Position numbers and translations under genes: made by a program. The notes beneath the pieces were generated by a model. It was not told the origin of the DNA and searched no databases. It saw nothing but the letters and a program-made list of their open reading frames with translations. A DNA stretch of 64,000 nucleotides, from the NCBI GenBank assembly GCA_963744105.1, contig CAVUSJ010000006.1, positions 434,001 to 498,000 of the forward strand, read 5' to 3'. How positions within the stretch are numbered: position 1 is the stretch's first letter; each line of letters begins with the position of its first letter. Source of the stretch: DASUPK01 sp963744105. GTDB lineage: Bacteria; Actinomycetota; Thermoleophilia; Solirubrobacterales; 70-9. Of the stretch, positions 1 through 8,446 are shown in pieces.

Positions 1-778
1 CCGCCAGGGCCGACTCGGCCGTCCCCATCGCCTCGGCCGCGGCCCCCTCACCGTCGCCTCCGACCGCGGCGAGCGCCTCGGCGGCGGCTCCCCGCAGGGA
101 CTCGGCATGCCGGAGCCGCTCGCGCTCGGGCGCGAGCTCGGCCTCCTCCGCCGGGTCCGGCTTCGCCGCCTCGATCTCCTCCAGCTCGTAGCGGAGGATG
201 TCGAGGTCCCGCTCGCGGGCGCCCTCGCGCTCGCGGATCCGGGCCAGCTCCCGCGCAATCCTCGTCACCTCGGCATGCGTCTCGCGGTAGGCCCGGCGCC
301 GCTCCAGGTGATCCTCGCCGGCGAAGCCGTCGAGCGTCTCGAGCTGCGCTCCGGCGAGGGTCAGCTTGCGGTGCTCGTGCTGCCCGTAGAAGGCGAGCAG
401 CCGGGAGCCGAGGGCCTGGAGCTCCGGCGCGGATGCCGAGCGGCCCGCGAGGAAGGCGCTCGTCCGGCCGCTCGTGGAGACGCGCCGGCCGATCGCGACC
501 TCGGTCGCGTCCTCGGGCAGCCGCTCCGCGAGCTCGGCCAGCTCCGGATCGTCGAGCAGCCCCTCGGGCAGCTGGAAGACTCCCTCGACGTAGGCCTCGC
601 TCGCGCCGGGGCGGACGATGTGGGAGCGCGCCTTCCCGCCCATCAGCAGGTCGAAGGAGTGCGCCAGGATCGTCTTGCCGGCCCCTGTCTCGCCCGTGAT
701 CGCGTTCAGCCCCGGCCCGAGGCGCAATTCGGCACGCTCGATCAGGAGCAGGTTCTCGATTCGGAGCTCGAGGAGCAT
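1..778 (-). CDS. recN: DNA repair ATPase RecN (N-terminal part, cut by window)
   Basis: The first 259 residues of an SMC-like repair ATPase that acts on double-strand breaks. The start MLLELRIENLLLIERAEL is the canonical RecN opening, followed by the Walker A motif GETGAGKT (about residues 29-36). YGQHEHRKL (about 130-138) matches the RecN Q-loop region. After about residue 150 the chain becomes a charged Arg/Glu-rich coiled coil. The gene runs off the left edge, so Walker B is not visible. The ATG at 776-778 is the natural start. In many actinobacteria recN follows tlyA and nadK; here a P450 and an exporter gene lie between. Identity is secure. Confidence 0.93.
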   Translation of the reverse strand, partial: MLLELRIENLLLIERAELRLGPGLNAITGETGAGKTILAHSFDLLMGGKARSHIVRPGASEAYVEGVFQLPEGLLDDPELAELAERLPEDATEVAIGRRVSTSGRTSAFLAGRSASAPELQALGSRLLAFYGQHEHRKLTLAGAQLETLDGFAGEDHLERRRAYRETHAEVTRIARELARIREREGARERDLDILRYELEEIEAAKPDPAEEAELAPERERLRHAESLRGAAAEALAAVGGDGEGAAAEAMGTAESALA

Positions 779-825
779 TGGCCCCTCGTTCTAACGAGAG
801 AGGCCGACGGATTACTCCCCTGCTT

Positions 826-2358
826 CTAGGCGGCGGCCGGTTCCTTCGCCTCCGCCGGGGCCTGCTGCGGCGCCCCATGCGGGATGAAGTCCTTCTGGCG
901 CACGAGCGCGAAGACGGCGACCGCGCCGGTGAACAGGATCAGCGCCCCGATCAGCAGGATGTCGTTGAAGGCGTCGGTGAAGGCGACCCCGGCGGCATGG
1001 AAGGCCTGATCGTGGAGCTGGGGCGGCGCCTGGTTCGCGGCCTGGGTGCCGCTGGCGGCGACCCCATCTGCGAATCCGCTCGGCGCCTGCGGGAGCAGGG
1101 TGTGCAGCGAGTCGGAGATCTTGCTCTGGAAGATCGCGCCGAGGGCGGCGATCCCGGTCGACACGCCGGCGATCCGCATTGTGTTGTTGATCCCCGAGGC
1201 CATGCCCGATCGCGCCGCGGGAACGACGCCGAGCGCCGTGCCGGCGATCGACGGGTTGGAGAGCCCGATGCCGAAGCCGCTGACCATGAACCCGGCGAGC
1301 AGGGCCGTCCACGCCGAGTCCGGCTGAACGCCGCGCATCAGCAGCAGTCCGATCCCGACCATCGTCAGCCCAATCGTCAGAGGGATCCGAGCCGGGATCC
1401 GCGCCACCAGTCTCCGGGTGACCAGCGGCACGATGAACGCGAAGAGAGTCAGCGGGAGGAAGCGAAGGCCGGCCTGGAGCGGGGTCATCCCGATCACGCT
1501 CTGCATGTAGATCGTGATGTAGAGGAACATCGCGAACATCCCGGCCCCGATCGCGAAGGTGCCGTAGGAGACGCCGGTGAAGGCCGGCTTGCGGAAGAGG
1601 CTGAGGTCGAACATGGCGTGGTCCTGTCGCCACTCGACGAGCACGAAGGCCACGAGCAGGACGACGGCGGCGGTCAGCGAGCCGACGATGATCCCGCTCC
1701 CCCACCCCTCCGCGTTTCCCCGCAGCAGGGCGAAGATCAGCGCGAAGAGCCCCCCGGAGAAGGTGACCAGGCCCGCGATATCGAGACGCTTGGCCTCGGG
1801 ATCCCGCGACTCGCCCGCCTGGGTCTGAGCGAGGATGACGGTACCGATCCCGATCGGAACGTTGACGAAGAAGATCCACTCCCAGCCGAAGCCGTCGGTG
1901 AGCGCCCCGCCGACGAGCGGCCCGACCGCGACCGCTCCTCCGATGGTGGCTCCCCACGCGGCGATCGCGGTGCCGCGCTCCGGCCCCTGGAACTCCTGGG
2001 CGATCAGCGCGAGCGAGGTCGCGAACATCGCCGCGCCCCCGATCCCCTGGAGGCCGCGCGCGAGGTGCAGGAAGGTGTCGCTCGTCGCCAAGCCGCAGAG
2101 CAGCGACGCAAGCGTGAAGAGGCCGACGCCCATCACGAACAGACGCCTGCGTCCGTAGCGGTCGGCAAGCGTGCCCATGGTCAGCGTGAACGCGGAGAGC
2201 AGCAGCGTGTAGGCGTCCACCACCCACTGCAGCCCGGTCAGGTCGGTGTTCAGGTCCTGCTGGATCTTGGGCAGCGCGACATTGACGACGGTGATGTCGA
2301 GCAGCAACATGAACGTCGCCAGGCAGACCGCGAGCAGGCTCCACCACTTGCGCTCCAT
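826..2358 (-). CDS. MFS drug exporter, DHA2 (EmrB/QacA) family
   Basis: A 510-residue inner-membrane protein with about 14 hydrophobic segments, the usual size for DHA2 proton-driven exporters. Early family motifs are visible: LDITVVNVALPKIQQDL in helix 1 (motif D1) and GTLADRYGRRR in the loop between helices 2 and 3 (motif A). The C-terminus is a short Ala/Pro/Lys-rich tail. It lies 30 bp downstream of the P450 gene on the same strand, so the two are probably cotranscribed; export of the P450 product or a toxic substrate is possible but only inferred. Substrate is unknown. Confidence 0.9.
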   Translation of the reverse strand: MERKWWSLLAVCLATFMLLLDITVVNVALPKIQQDLNTDLTGLQWVVDAYTLLLSAFTLTMGTLADRYGRRRLFVMGVGLFTLASLLCGLATSDTFLHLARGLQGIGGAAMFATSLALIAQEFQGPERGTAIAAWGATIGGAVAVGPLVGGALTDGFGWEWIFFVNVPIGIGTVILAQTQAGESRDPEAKRLDIAGLVTFSGGLFALIFALLRGNAEGWGSGIIVGSLTAAVVLLVAFVLVEWRQDHAMFDLSLFRKPAFTGVSYGTFAIGAGMFAMFLYITIYMQSVIGMTPLQAGLRFLPLTLFAFIVPLVTRRLVARIPARIPLTIGLTMVGIGLLLMRGVQPDSAWTALLAGFMVSGFGIGLSNPSIAGTALGVVPAARSGMASGINNTMRIAGVSTGIAALGAIFQSKISDSLHTLLPQAPSGFADGVAASGTQAANQAPPQLHDQAFHAAGVAFTDAFNDILLIGALILFTGAVAVFALVRQKDFIPHGAPQQAPAEAKEPAAA

Positions 2359-2388
2359 GACCTGCAGTCTGGCAAACCGGATTCGCGG

Positions 2389-3732
2389 TCAGGCGGCGGC
2401 GGGCGCGGCCGCACGCTCCGTCGCCGAGCCGAGCGGCGAACGGCGGCTCAACACCACCGTCGCCTGGCGGTCGGGCGTGATCGTGATCCCGCGCCTGAAT
2501 GCCGCCTCGGCCGAGCTCTCCGACGGAGCGAGGGAAAAGCGGCTCAGGGCCTCGCGCAGCAGCGACTGCATCTCGACCATCGCGAAGCTCGCGCCGATGC
2601 ACCGGCGGCGCCCGGCTCCGAACGGGAGCCAGGTGTAGGTGCCGGGCGGCTTCTCGATGAAGCGCTCCGGCCGGAAGCTGAAGGGATCCGGGTAGATCTC
2701 CGGGTCGTGGTGGAGCAGGTAGGTGCTGGGGTAGAGGGTCGTGCCGACCGGGTACTCCCACGACCTGCTGCGGAACGGCTTGTTGACCACGCGCGGCTCG
2801 GCGTTGGGAAGCACCGGGCGGATCCTCATGACCTCCTCGATTGTCGCCTTGAGAAGCTGCTCGCCATTTCCCCGATCGAGCTCATCGCCCAGCGAACCGG
2901 CCAGGGCGGGCATCCGCGCCAGCGTGGAGAACGCCCAGGCGAGCTGCGAGGCCGTCGTCTCGTGCCCGGCGATGAGCGCCGTGACGAGCTCGTCGCGGAG
3001 CTCGAGCTCGGTCAGGGGGCTCCCGTCCTCGTGGCGGGCTGCGAGCAGCAGCGACAGCACGTCGTCGCCATGCTCGCCGCTGCTGCGGCGCTGCTCGACC
3101 AGGTCGAGGATCAGCCGATCGGCGAGCTCCTGCTGGCGCAGGCGCCGTCGCGCCGGCGGCGTCCATGACATCGCCGGCATGAGCCAGACCGGAGCCAGCG
3201 CGTCGCCGCCATTCTCGAGCAGCGTCGTGAGCGCGTCCCTCACCGCCTCCAGCTGGTGCCCCTGCTCCAGGCCGAAGACGACCCGAAGGATGATCTCCAG
3301 GGTCACCCGCTGCAGGCGGGGATGAAGGGCCACGGGCTCTCCGACGGGCCACGAGGAGACCTCGCGCTCGCAGTACTCGTCGATCAGGCCGGACACGCGC
3401 CGCAGGGCGTCGCCGTGAAATGGCGGGAGCATCAGCTTGCGCTGCTCCAAGTGCCGTTCCTCGTCGAGCACGATCACCGAGGTCGGCCCGACGATCGGCT
3501 CGATCAGCTTGGCACCCTCGCCCGGATGCAGCACGTCCGGCGGCGCGGTCATGACCTCGCGGATCTCCTCGGGGTCGGAGATCATCACGATCGGCCGCTC
3601 GCCGACCAGCCTCACGGTGAAGCGGCGCCCGTAGCGCCGACGCGCGCGCTGAAGGAAGGCGGTGGGCCGCGTCACGTACCCCAGCGTCTGGAGAGCGGCC
3701 GGCATGCGGGGCCCCGGCGGCAGGTCAGTCAT
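2389..3732 (-). CDS. Cytochrome P450
   Basis: A 447-residue soluble heme monooxygenase. The three diagnostic motifs are present: AGHETT in the I helix (residues 255-260, oxygen activation), E300-x-x-R303 in the K helix, and the heme loop FGAGRRRCIG (371-380), in which Cys378 is the axial thiolate. HLEQRK near residue 94 matches the C-helix heme-propionate region. No ferredoxin or reductase gene is adjacent, so its redox partner is elsewhere. It sits 28 bp after nadK in the tlyA-nadK direction, interrupting the usual link to recN. Substrate cannot be told from sequence. Confidence 0.95.
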   Translation of the reverse strand: MTDLPPGPRMPAALQTLGYVTRPTAFLQRARRRYGRRFTVRLVGERPIVMISDPEEIREVMTAPPDVLHPGEGAKLIEPIVGPTSVIVLDEERHLEQRKLMLPPFHGDALRRVSGLIDEYCEREVSSWPVGEPVALHPRLQRVTLEIILRVVFGLEQGHQLEAVRDALTTLLENGGDALAPVWLMPAMSWTPPARRRLRQQELADRLILDLVEQRRSSGEHGDDVLSLLLAARHEDGSPLTELELRDELVTALIAGHETTASQLAWAFSTLARMPALAGSLGDELDRGNGEQLLKATIEEVMRIRPVLPNAEPRVVNKPFRSRSWEYPVGTTLYPSTYLLHHDPEIYPDPFSFRPERFIEKPPGTYTWLPFGAGRRRCIGASFAMVEMQSLLREALSRFSLAPSESSAEAAFRRGITITPDRQATVVLSRRSPLGSATERAAAPAAA

Positions 3733-3760
3733 GGCTTCCCAGCGTACCCGGGGCCCTCGG

Positions 3761-4600
3761 CTAGGCGAGCTTGCCGAACTTCTCGCGGATCCGGTGATAG
3801 AAGCTCGCGCCCTGCAGCTGCGCCAGGCAGCTGACCGACTCCTCGAAGCTGATCACGAGCTCGTCGCCCGGGGCGAGCTCGCCCGCGAGCTCACCGTCGA
3901 GGGAGATCTCGACCGGCTCACGCCCGGCCGCGTTCCGCACCTGCAGGGCATCGTCCGGCGCCACCACCAGCGCCCGGACCGCGAGGGTGTGTGGCGCGAT
4001 GAAGCTGACCACGTACCCCTTCACCCCCCAGGCCAGGATCGGCCCGGCGTTGGCGAGGTTGTAGCCCGTCGATCCCGCCGGGGTGGCTGCCACCAGCCCG
4101 TCGCAGCGGACGCTGCCCACCTCCTCGTCGCCGATCGCGTAGGAGAGCTCGGCGACCCGGCCGTGCGGGCGCCGCACGAAACTCACGTCGTTGAGCCCCA
4201 CCGGCATCTGCACCGGCAGGTCGACCCGGAGGGCCGGCATGTCCATCGCCTCGAAGTCGCCGGTGAAGGCTCGCTGCAGACCCGACTCGAGGTCCTCTCG
4301 CTCGACCGCCGCCAGGAAGCCGACGGTCCCGAAGTTGATGCCGAAGACCGGAACCCCTGTCCGGGCGAACCGCCGCAGCGCGTAGAGGATGCTGCCGTCG
4401 CCGCCGAGGACGATGCAGACGTCCGGCCTCTCCCCGTCCTCAACGCAGGTGATCCCGGCGGCGGCCTGACCGTGCTTCTCCTGCTCATCGGGAGTGCAGA
4501 TCAGCTCCACGTCCGCCGCGCGAGCGAGCTCGGCGGACCTCACGACCGCGTCCGACGAGGTCTCGGGATGCATATGGGTGATCAGCATCGCCCGGGTCAT
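3761..4600 (-). CDS. nadK: NAD kinase
   Basis: A 279-residue ATP-dependent NAD kinase that makes NADP in the cytosol. The GGDGS motif (66-70) and the following NFGTVGFLAAVE segment form the NAD/ATP site, and TPAGSTGYNLANAGPI is the second conserved block. Its ATG overlaps the tlyA stop in an ATGA tetranucleotide (4597-4600), so translation is probably coupled. The tlyA-nadK pair is a conserved actinobacterial arrangement. Length is normal for the family. Confidence 0.96.
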   Translation of the reverse strand: MTRAMLITHMHPETSSDAVVRSAELARAADVELICTPDEQEKHGQAAAGITCVEDGERPDVCIVLGGDGSILYALRRFARTGVPVFGINFGTVGFLAAVEREDLESGLQRAFTGDFEAMDMPALRVDLPVQMPVGLNDVSFVRRPHGRVAELSYAIGDEEVGSVRCDGLVAATPAGSTGYNLANAGPILAWGVKGYVVSFIAPHTLAVRALVVAPDDALQVRNAAGREPVEISLDGELAGELAPGDELVISFEESVSCLAQLQGASFYHRIREKFGKLA

Positions 4601-5379
4601 GGCTCCACCTCCGCCAGCGCGGCGTCGAGGTCGATGCCCTCGCCGCTCCGCGAGGCCCAGACGAAGGTCTCGCGGTTCCCCTTCGGGCCGGGCAGCCCCG
4701 AGGAGGCCAGCCCGCGGACCACCAGTCCCTCCTTCTCAACGGCTTCGGCGACCTTGCGGATCGCATCGCGCCTGTCAGGGGCGTCCCGAACGACTCCGCC
4801 CTTCCCCACCTTCTCCTTGCCCAGCTCGAACTGCGGCTTGACCAGGCCGAGCAGGTCGAACTCCTCGGCCGCGGTCGCGACGATCGGCGCGATCAGCATC
4901 GCCAGCGAGATGAAGGAGACGTCCACGGTGATCAGGTCGGGCCGAAAGGGCAGATAGGAGTCTCCCAAGGCGCGAGCGTTGAGTCTCTCCATCACCAGCA
5001 CGCGGGAGTCCTGACGCAAGCGCCAGTCGAGCTGGCCGTAGCCGACGTCGACCGCGATGACCCTCGCGGCGCCGCGCTGGAGCAGACAGTCGGTGAAGCC
5101 GCCGGTCGAGGCGCCGACGTCCAGGCACTGGCGCCCCTCGACCTCCACGGGCAGCTCGTCGAGGGCGTTCTTCAGCTTGATGCCTCCGCGCGAGACGAAC
5201 TCCTCGCCCTCCTCGACCACGAGCTCGGCCTTCTCGTCCACGAGCTCGCTCGGCTTCTCCACGGCGGCGCCGTCACGCCCCAGGCGCACTCGGCCGGCGC
5301 GCACGGACGCCGCGGCGGCGGTCCGCGACGGGGCGAGCCCGCGCTCTGCGAGCAGCGTGTCGGCGCGATGGCGGGGCAT
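4597..5379 (-). CDS. tlyA: TlyA family rRNA 2'-O-methyltransferase / hemolysin-like protein
   Basis: 260 residues: an N-terminal S4 RNA-binding domain (about 1-65, RADTLLAERGL...ASVRAGRV) then an FtsJ-type methyltransferase. DVGASTGGFTDCLL (about 92-105) is the SAM-binding loop, and LITVDVSFISLAM carries another family motif. Characterised TlyA proteins methylate cytidines in 16S and/or 23S rRNA and affect capreomycin sensitivity; that activity is inferred here from family. It is the first gene of the minus-strand run tlyA-nadK-P450-MFS-recN. Confidence 0.94.
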   Translation of the reverse strand: MPRHRADTLLAERGLAPSRTAAAASVRAGRVRLGRDGAAVEKPSELVDEKAELVVEEGEEFVSRGGIKLKNALDELPVEVEGRQCLDVGASTGGFTDCLLQRGAARVIAVDVGYGQLDWRLRQDSRVLVMERLNARALGDSYLPFRPDLITVDVSFISLAMLIAPIVATAAEEFDLLGLVKPQFELGKEKVGKGGVVRDAPDRRDAIRKVAEAVEKEGLVVRGLASSGLPGPKGNRETFVWASRSGEGIDLDAALAEVEP

Positions 5380-5457
5380 GGGCCAACCGTACCTGGGCGG
5401 AGATGGGCTGAGCGGGAGCCGAATGCCACACGCGGCGTGTGACCCCGCTCACACACG

Positions 5458-5475
5458 AATCGCACATACGTTCGT
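5458..5475. promoter_or_regulatory. LexA/SOS-box-like site
   Basis: Half-sites TCGCAC and GTTCGT separated by ATAC match the actinobacterial SOS box TCGAAC-N4-GTTCGA at 10 of 12 positions. The site lies between the divergent starts of tlyA (5379) and the small membrane gene (5491). If functional it could control the tlyA-nadK-...-recN direction, which fits the SOS regulation of recN known in many bacteria. Two mismatches keep this tentative. Confidence 0.35.
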
Positions 5476-5490
5476 ACTCTGAATTTCGCG

Positions 5491-5853
5491 ATGACTGTGT
5501 TCAGGGCAATCCCGATCCACGTACACGCCGCCGTCGAGGTGGCCGCCGCCCCCGTTCTGATGGTGGCGCCCTTCGCCCTCGGCTTCACGCCCCTCGCGGG
5601 CGCACTGAGCATCGCGCTCGGCATCCTCCTGCTCGGTCTCGCCACCTCCGTCTACGGCGACGCCCAGCGGGGCAGCGTGCCTCTGAGCGCCCACGCGGGA
5701 CTCGACTACACCCTGGCCGCCGCCACCATCGCGGCCGGAGTCGTGGCGGGGATCGCCGGCGATTACGTCGCAACAGTCTTTTTGGTCGGGTTCGGCTCCG
5801 CGCACATGGCGCTGACCTCTTCAACGCGGTTCAGCCGTCCGCTCGGTGCCTGA
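5491..5853 (+). CDS. Small integral membrane protein, unknown function
   Basis: 120 residues with about four hydrophobic helices: VEVAAAPVLMVAPFALGF, the ALSIALGILLLGLA segment, the LAAATIAAGVVAGIAGDY segment and the region after it. I do not recognise the family, although the size and four-helix pattern resemble SPW-type small membrane proteins. The ATG at 5491 is only 16 bp after the LexA-like box. It is divergent from tlyA and is followed by a strong terminator at 5909. No catalytic motif is visible. Confidence 0.7.
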   Translation: MTVFRAIPIHVHAAVEVAAAPVLMVAPFALGFTPLAGALSIALGILLLGLATSVYGDAQRGSVPLSAHAGLDYTLAAATIAAGVVAGIAGDYVATVFLVGFGSAHMALTSSTRFSRPLGA

Positions 5854-5885
5854 GTACCGGCTACCTCCCACAGACAACACACATA

Positions 5886-5912
5886 TCTCTCCTCCCTGTA
5901 GTACCCCTAGAA
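5886..5912. other. Putative attachment core, copy 1 (left end)
   Basis: A 26-bp stretch containing CCTCCCTGTAGTACCCC recurs at 24956 and 44116, each time immediately followed by a GC-rich hairpin terminator. Copy 1 lies 120 bp from the 3' end of the integrase gene, with arm-type repeats between them. This is the layout expected for attL of an integrated element. The core does not overlap a recognisable tRNA. Confidence 0.55.
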
Positions 5913-5938
5913 AGCCCCGCTTCGGCGGGGCTTTCTTT
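5909..5938 (+). terminator. Rho-independent terminator
   Basis: The inverted repeat AAAGCCCCGC-TTCG-GCGGGGCTTT is followed by CTTTT. It lies 55 bp after the stop of the 5491 membrane gene. The same core-plus-terminator layout occurs at the two other core copies. Confidence 0.85.
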
Positions 5939-6001
5939 TGTGCCGCTTTGCAGGTAATTCCCGCCTAGATGACGGCGACTCGACCCGCTCCACAGGCCCT
6001 C

Positions 6002-6024
6002 GTGCCAGAGTCGGTGCCAGAGTG
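6002..6024. repeat. Arm-type direct repeats next to integrase
   Basis: Two copies of GTGCCAGAGT at 6002 and 6014 lie between core copy 1 and the integrase 3' end. The same decamer occurs three times in tandem just inside core copy 2 (24852-24884). Their position suggests integrase arm-binding sites. Confidence 0.5.
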
Positions 6025-6030
6025 AGACAC

Positions 6031-7230
6031 TTACGCTGCATCCTCCGGGGCCTTAGCTGGTGCCTCGGCTGGCTCCGCCGTCGCGTCGAGCAGGTACGCA
6101 TCCATCCGGGCGCGGACCTCGTCATGGGAGCCCGGCAGCAGGTGCCCGTAGGTGTCGAAGGTCGTCTGGATCTTCGAGTGCCCCATGAACTCCTGTACCG
6201 CCTTCGCGTTCGCACCCGAGTCGATCAAGAGCGAGGCGAAGGTGTGCCGCGCCTCGTGCAGCGTGATCGACTCGAGCTCCGCCGCCGCCCAGCACTCCTG
6301 GGCGTGATTGTCGAGGCTCGAGGGTACGAACGGGTCTAGCGTGGTTCGGCCAAACACCAGCTCTTCCCCCGTACGGCCCGTGCGGAGCAGGTGCTCGTCC
6401 AGGTGGTCTCGGAGAACTGCGAGCAGCGGGATCGTCCGCCTGCTCGCCTCGGACTTCGGCTCGATCGCCCCCTCCTCCTGGTCCCAGCCGAACTCGACGT
6501 GGATCAGGCTTGCGCCCAGATCGACGTCGCGGACCCGGAGCGCCTGCAGCTCCCCCCGGCGTAGCCCGGCGTAGAAGGCCGCCGCCCACAGGGGCTGCTC
6601 CTCCTCGCGAAGCGCCGCGATCAGTTGCGTGGCCTCGGCGGGTGAGGCGATCCGTTTCGGCCGCGCGCGGCCCTGGCCCGGAAGGTCGATCCGCGTCGCC
6701 GGATTGTGCGCGATCAGGTCACGGTCGATCATGCGCCGATACAGGGCCTGAATTGGATTGAGCACGTTGCTCACGCTCCCCGGAGCGAGCCCGGACGCGA
6801 GCAGCTCGTCGGCCAGCGATTGCACGTCCGCTCGTCGCACGTCGGCGACCTTGAGCCGGCCCAGGCCTGACGGCTCGATGTAGTTCACCAGGGCCCGCTC
6901 GTAGGAGCGGCTTGTGTTGGGCTTGTACCGCCCCCGGTTCTTCGGCCGCACGGTCCCGGCCTTCATCCCATCGACGAACTCGCGCAGCGCGACCGCGAGC
7001 GTACGGGTGTCCCGGCGCATCGGCCTGATGCCCCCGCGCTGCGCAGCAGACAAAGCCTCGGCCCGCCACGACTTCGCTTCTGCCTCGCGCCGGAAGGTCT
7101 TGCTAACGGACTTGCCCTCACGCGCCAGGTACACCCACGCCTCCCAGCCAGCACTGCAGTCACACCGGCCACCCTTGCGCGAGCGGCAGCCCCTCGAGTG
7201 TCGCCTTCTAATCCCCGTCGCGCGCGCCAT
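6031..7230 (-). CDS. int: Tyrosine recombinase / phage-type integrase
   Basis: A 399-residue site-specific recombinase. It has an N-terminal arm-binding region (about 1-70, with CRSRKGGRCDC), a SAM-like core-binding domain (about 78-170) and a catalytic domain. Visible catalytic residues are Arg in AGLRRGELQAL, Lys in PKSEASRRTIPL, HEARH (His and Arg), the later His in GHSKIQTT and the nucleophile Tyr in FDTYGHLL. All are intact. It lies 120 bp from the putative attL core with its excisionase-like neighbour upstream, as in many actinobacterial integrative elements and prophages. Confidence 0.95.
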   Translation of the reverse strand: MARATGIRRRHSRGCRSRKGGRCDCSAGWEAWVYLAREGKSVSKTFRREAEAKSWRAEALSAAQRGGIRPMRRDTRTLAVALREFVDGMKAGTVRPKNRGRYKPNTSRSYERALVNYIEPSGLGRLKVADVRRADVQSLADELLASGLAPGSVSNVLNPIQALYRRMIDRDLIAHNPATRIDLPGQGRARPKRIASPAEATQLIAALREEEQPLWAAAFYAGLRRGELQALRVRDVDLGASLIHVEFGWDQEEGAIEPKSEASRRTIPLLAVLRDHLDEHLLRTGRTGEELVFGRTTLDPFVPSSLDNHAQECWAAAELESITLHEARHTFASLLIDSGANAKAVQEFMGHSKIQTTFDTYGHLLPGSHDEVRARMDAYLLDATAEPAEAPAKAPEDAA

Positions 7231-7248
7231 CTTTGTATCTTGGCGACC

Positions 7249-7500
7249 TTATCGGCCGGCGATGATCGCGCCAACGCCGTTTCGGTCTTCCACCCCGGCG
7301 CCAACCGGCTCCTCGGCGTTCACGGCCATCCACCGCTCAAGCTCAGCGATCGGAACCAGCACCTTCCTACCCCGCCGAATCAGCTGCAGCTCGGGACGAA
7401 CGTGCTCGCTGAAGAAGTCCTCTCCCACCCCGATCGCCGCGGCCGCCTCTGAGGGCGTCAAGGCCAGACGGGGAATAGCGGTCGAGAGCTTCTTGCTCAC
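7249..7500 (-). CDS. Excisionase-like helix-turn-helix protein
   Basis: 83 residues. LTPSEAAAAIGVGEDFFSEH forms an MerR/AlpA-type helix-turn-helix, followed by a basic wing (IRRGRKVLVPIAELERWM), the classic short excisionase layout. It ends 19 bp before the integrase start on the same strand, so it probably helps direct excision or regulates the integrase. Start is the first ATG. No other domain is present. Confidence 0.8.
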   Translation of the reverse strand: MSKKLSTAIPRLALTPSEAAAAIGVGEDFFSEHVRPELQLIRRGRKVLVPIAELERWMAVNAEEPVGAGVEDRNGVGAIIAGR

Positions 7501-7609
7501 CGCCCCACCGTCCTATGAACGAGATGCGGGTGGGTCGCCGCGGGGGCTCGCCCCGCCTGAGCTCGGATTTCTCCACCGAAGTCTCGCCCACCGACCTGGC
7601 CGCGACGAT

Positions 7610-7686
7610 AGCGGCGGCGGCGCGTCCGTCAACCCCCGAAGGGGGTCGGGCCGAAGGCCCTTGACGGAGCGCGCCTGGCCGCCGCT
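7610..7686. other. Three-way-junction palindrome (possible structured RNA or origin)
   Basis: A long imperfect outer stem pairs 7610-7632 with 7661-7686; its innermost 8 bp TCCGTCAA/TTGACGGA are perfect. It encloses two perfect GAA-loop hairpins, CCCCC-GAA-GGGGG and GGGCC-GAA-GGCCC. It lies upstream of the excisionase-like gene in non-coding DNA. I know no named RNA with this form. It could be a small RNA, a replication or transfer origin, or a double terminator; there is no T-tract. Confidence 0.5.
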
Positions 7687-8103
7687 AGCCTGGCTTTCAG
7701 GTCCGGGTGGGCTCTGTCTCGGGCCCTTGGGTTGGGGAGTTGGCCGATCGGTGGGAGCCATCACCTCCAATGACGCGCCAGGCCGCCAACTGTCCCGCCG
7801 GGTTCACCCGCTCCCAGGGCAAACGCGTCGATTGGCTGGGTAGCCCGAAGCCCAAATCGGTCTGGCGCTACCACTCTGCGCCCGGAACCTCCAACAGTGG
7901 GCAAACCAGAGCTCCCTTCGGCATGCAGCTGCGACGTGCCACGCTGCCTGTCAGCTCAGAGCACGCCGTCGGACCTTCCAGCCGCACCACACACCTATGC
8001 CCCAACCGCCGCCACCTTTCCCGGGCAGCTCTTAATGCTTCCTACTCCAACTCAGGCTCCAAACAGAACCGCCCCCGCGCCGCCCCTCACCAACACAAAA
8101 AGG
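7687..8103. other. Non-coding stretch, no recognisable gene
   Basis: Open frames here are short and mutually overlapping, and none has a start with a convincing ribosome site or a recognisable protein. The last 130 bases are rich in C and A and poor in G, as is the stretch just before the second composite repeat. I see no further feature. Confidence 0.5.
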
Positions 8104-8252
8104 GCCAAGCGACTCGACTTCAATCACTCGTAGAGGGAGTGAAGTCGAGGCGCGCAGACTCCCGAATTCCGCATCGCAATGGGGCGGCGCGGAGGCGAAA
8201 GTGTCCGCGCCGCGGACACTTCGCGGACACTTCGCGGACACCTCGCGGACAC
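8104..8252. repeat. Composite hairpin/iteron element, unit 1
   Basis: In order: a CCAAGC lead; a 10-bp perfect stem (8113-8122 with 8140-8149) closed by the loop CACTCGTAGAGGG; a near-palindrome CCGCATCGCAATGGGG (8169); an inverted repeat of GTGTCCGCG (8201-8219); and four direct copies of CGCGGACAC at 8211, 8222, 8233 and 8244, exactly 11 bp apart. Unit 2 has the same order with the same hairpin loop but a different stem and different iterons. Phased iterons suggest a protein-binding array. Confidence 0.7.
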
Positions 8253-8446
8253 TTCTCGAGCTCCGGTTTTCGGCTGGCTCATCGGCCAGTCAGCCACGAG
8301 ATCTAGACCGCCTGACCAAAAACAAACGCAAACCACAGCTCCCTCAACCTCTCCTCACACAACCGCCCTCCCCCGCCTTGCCACAACCCCGCACCGTACG
8401 AACAGCATCGCGCCCGTCTCGCCCCTCTCTAGAACCTTTCAAATAG

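Noticed and set aside
778..3168. Long plus-strand open frame over the MFS and P450 genes
   Set aside because: It is antisense to two genes with clear motifs; its product is Arg/Glu/Gly-rich, as expected of a high-GC shadow frame.
8201..8252. Possible CRISPR array in the CGCGGACAC repeats
   Set aside because: Repeat unit is only 9 bp with 2-bp gaps and no unique spacers; no cas genes nearby.
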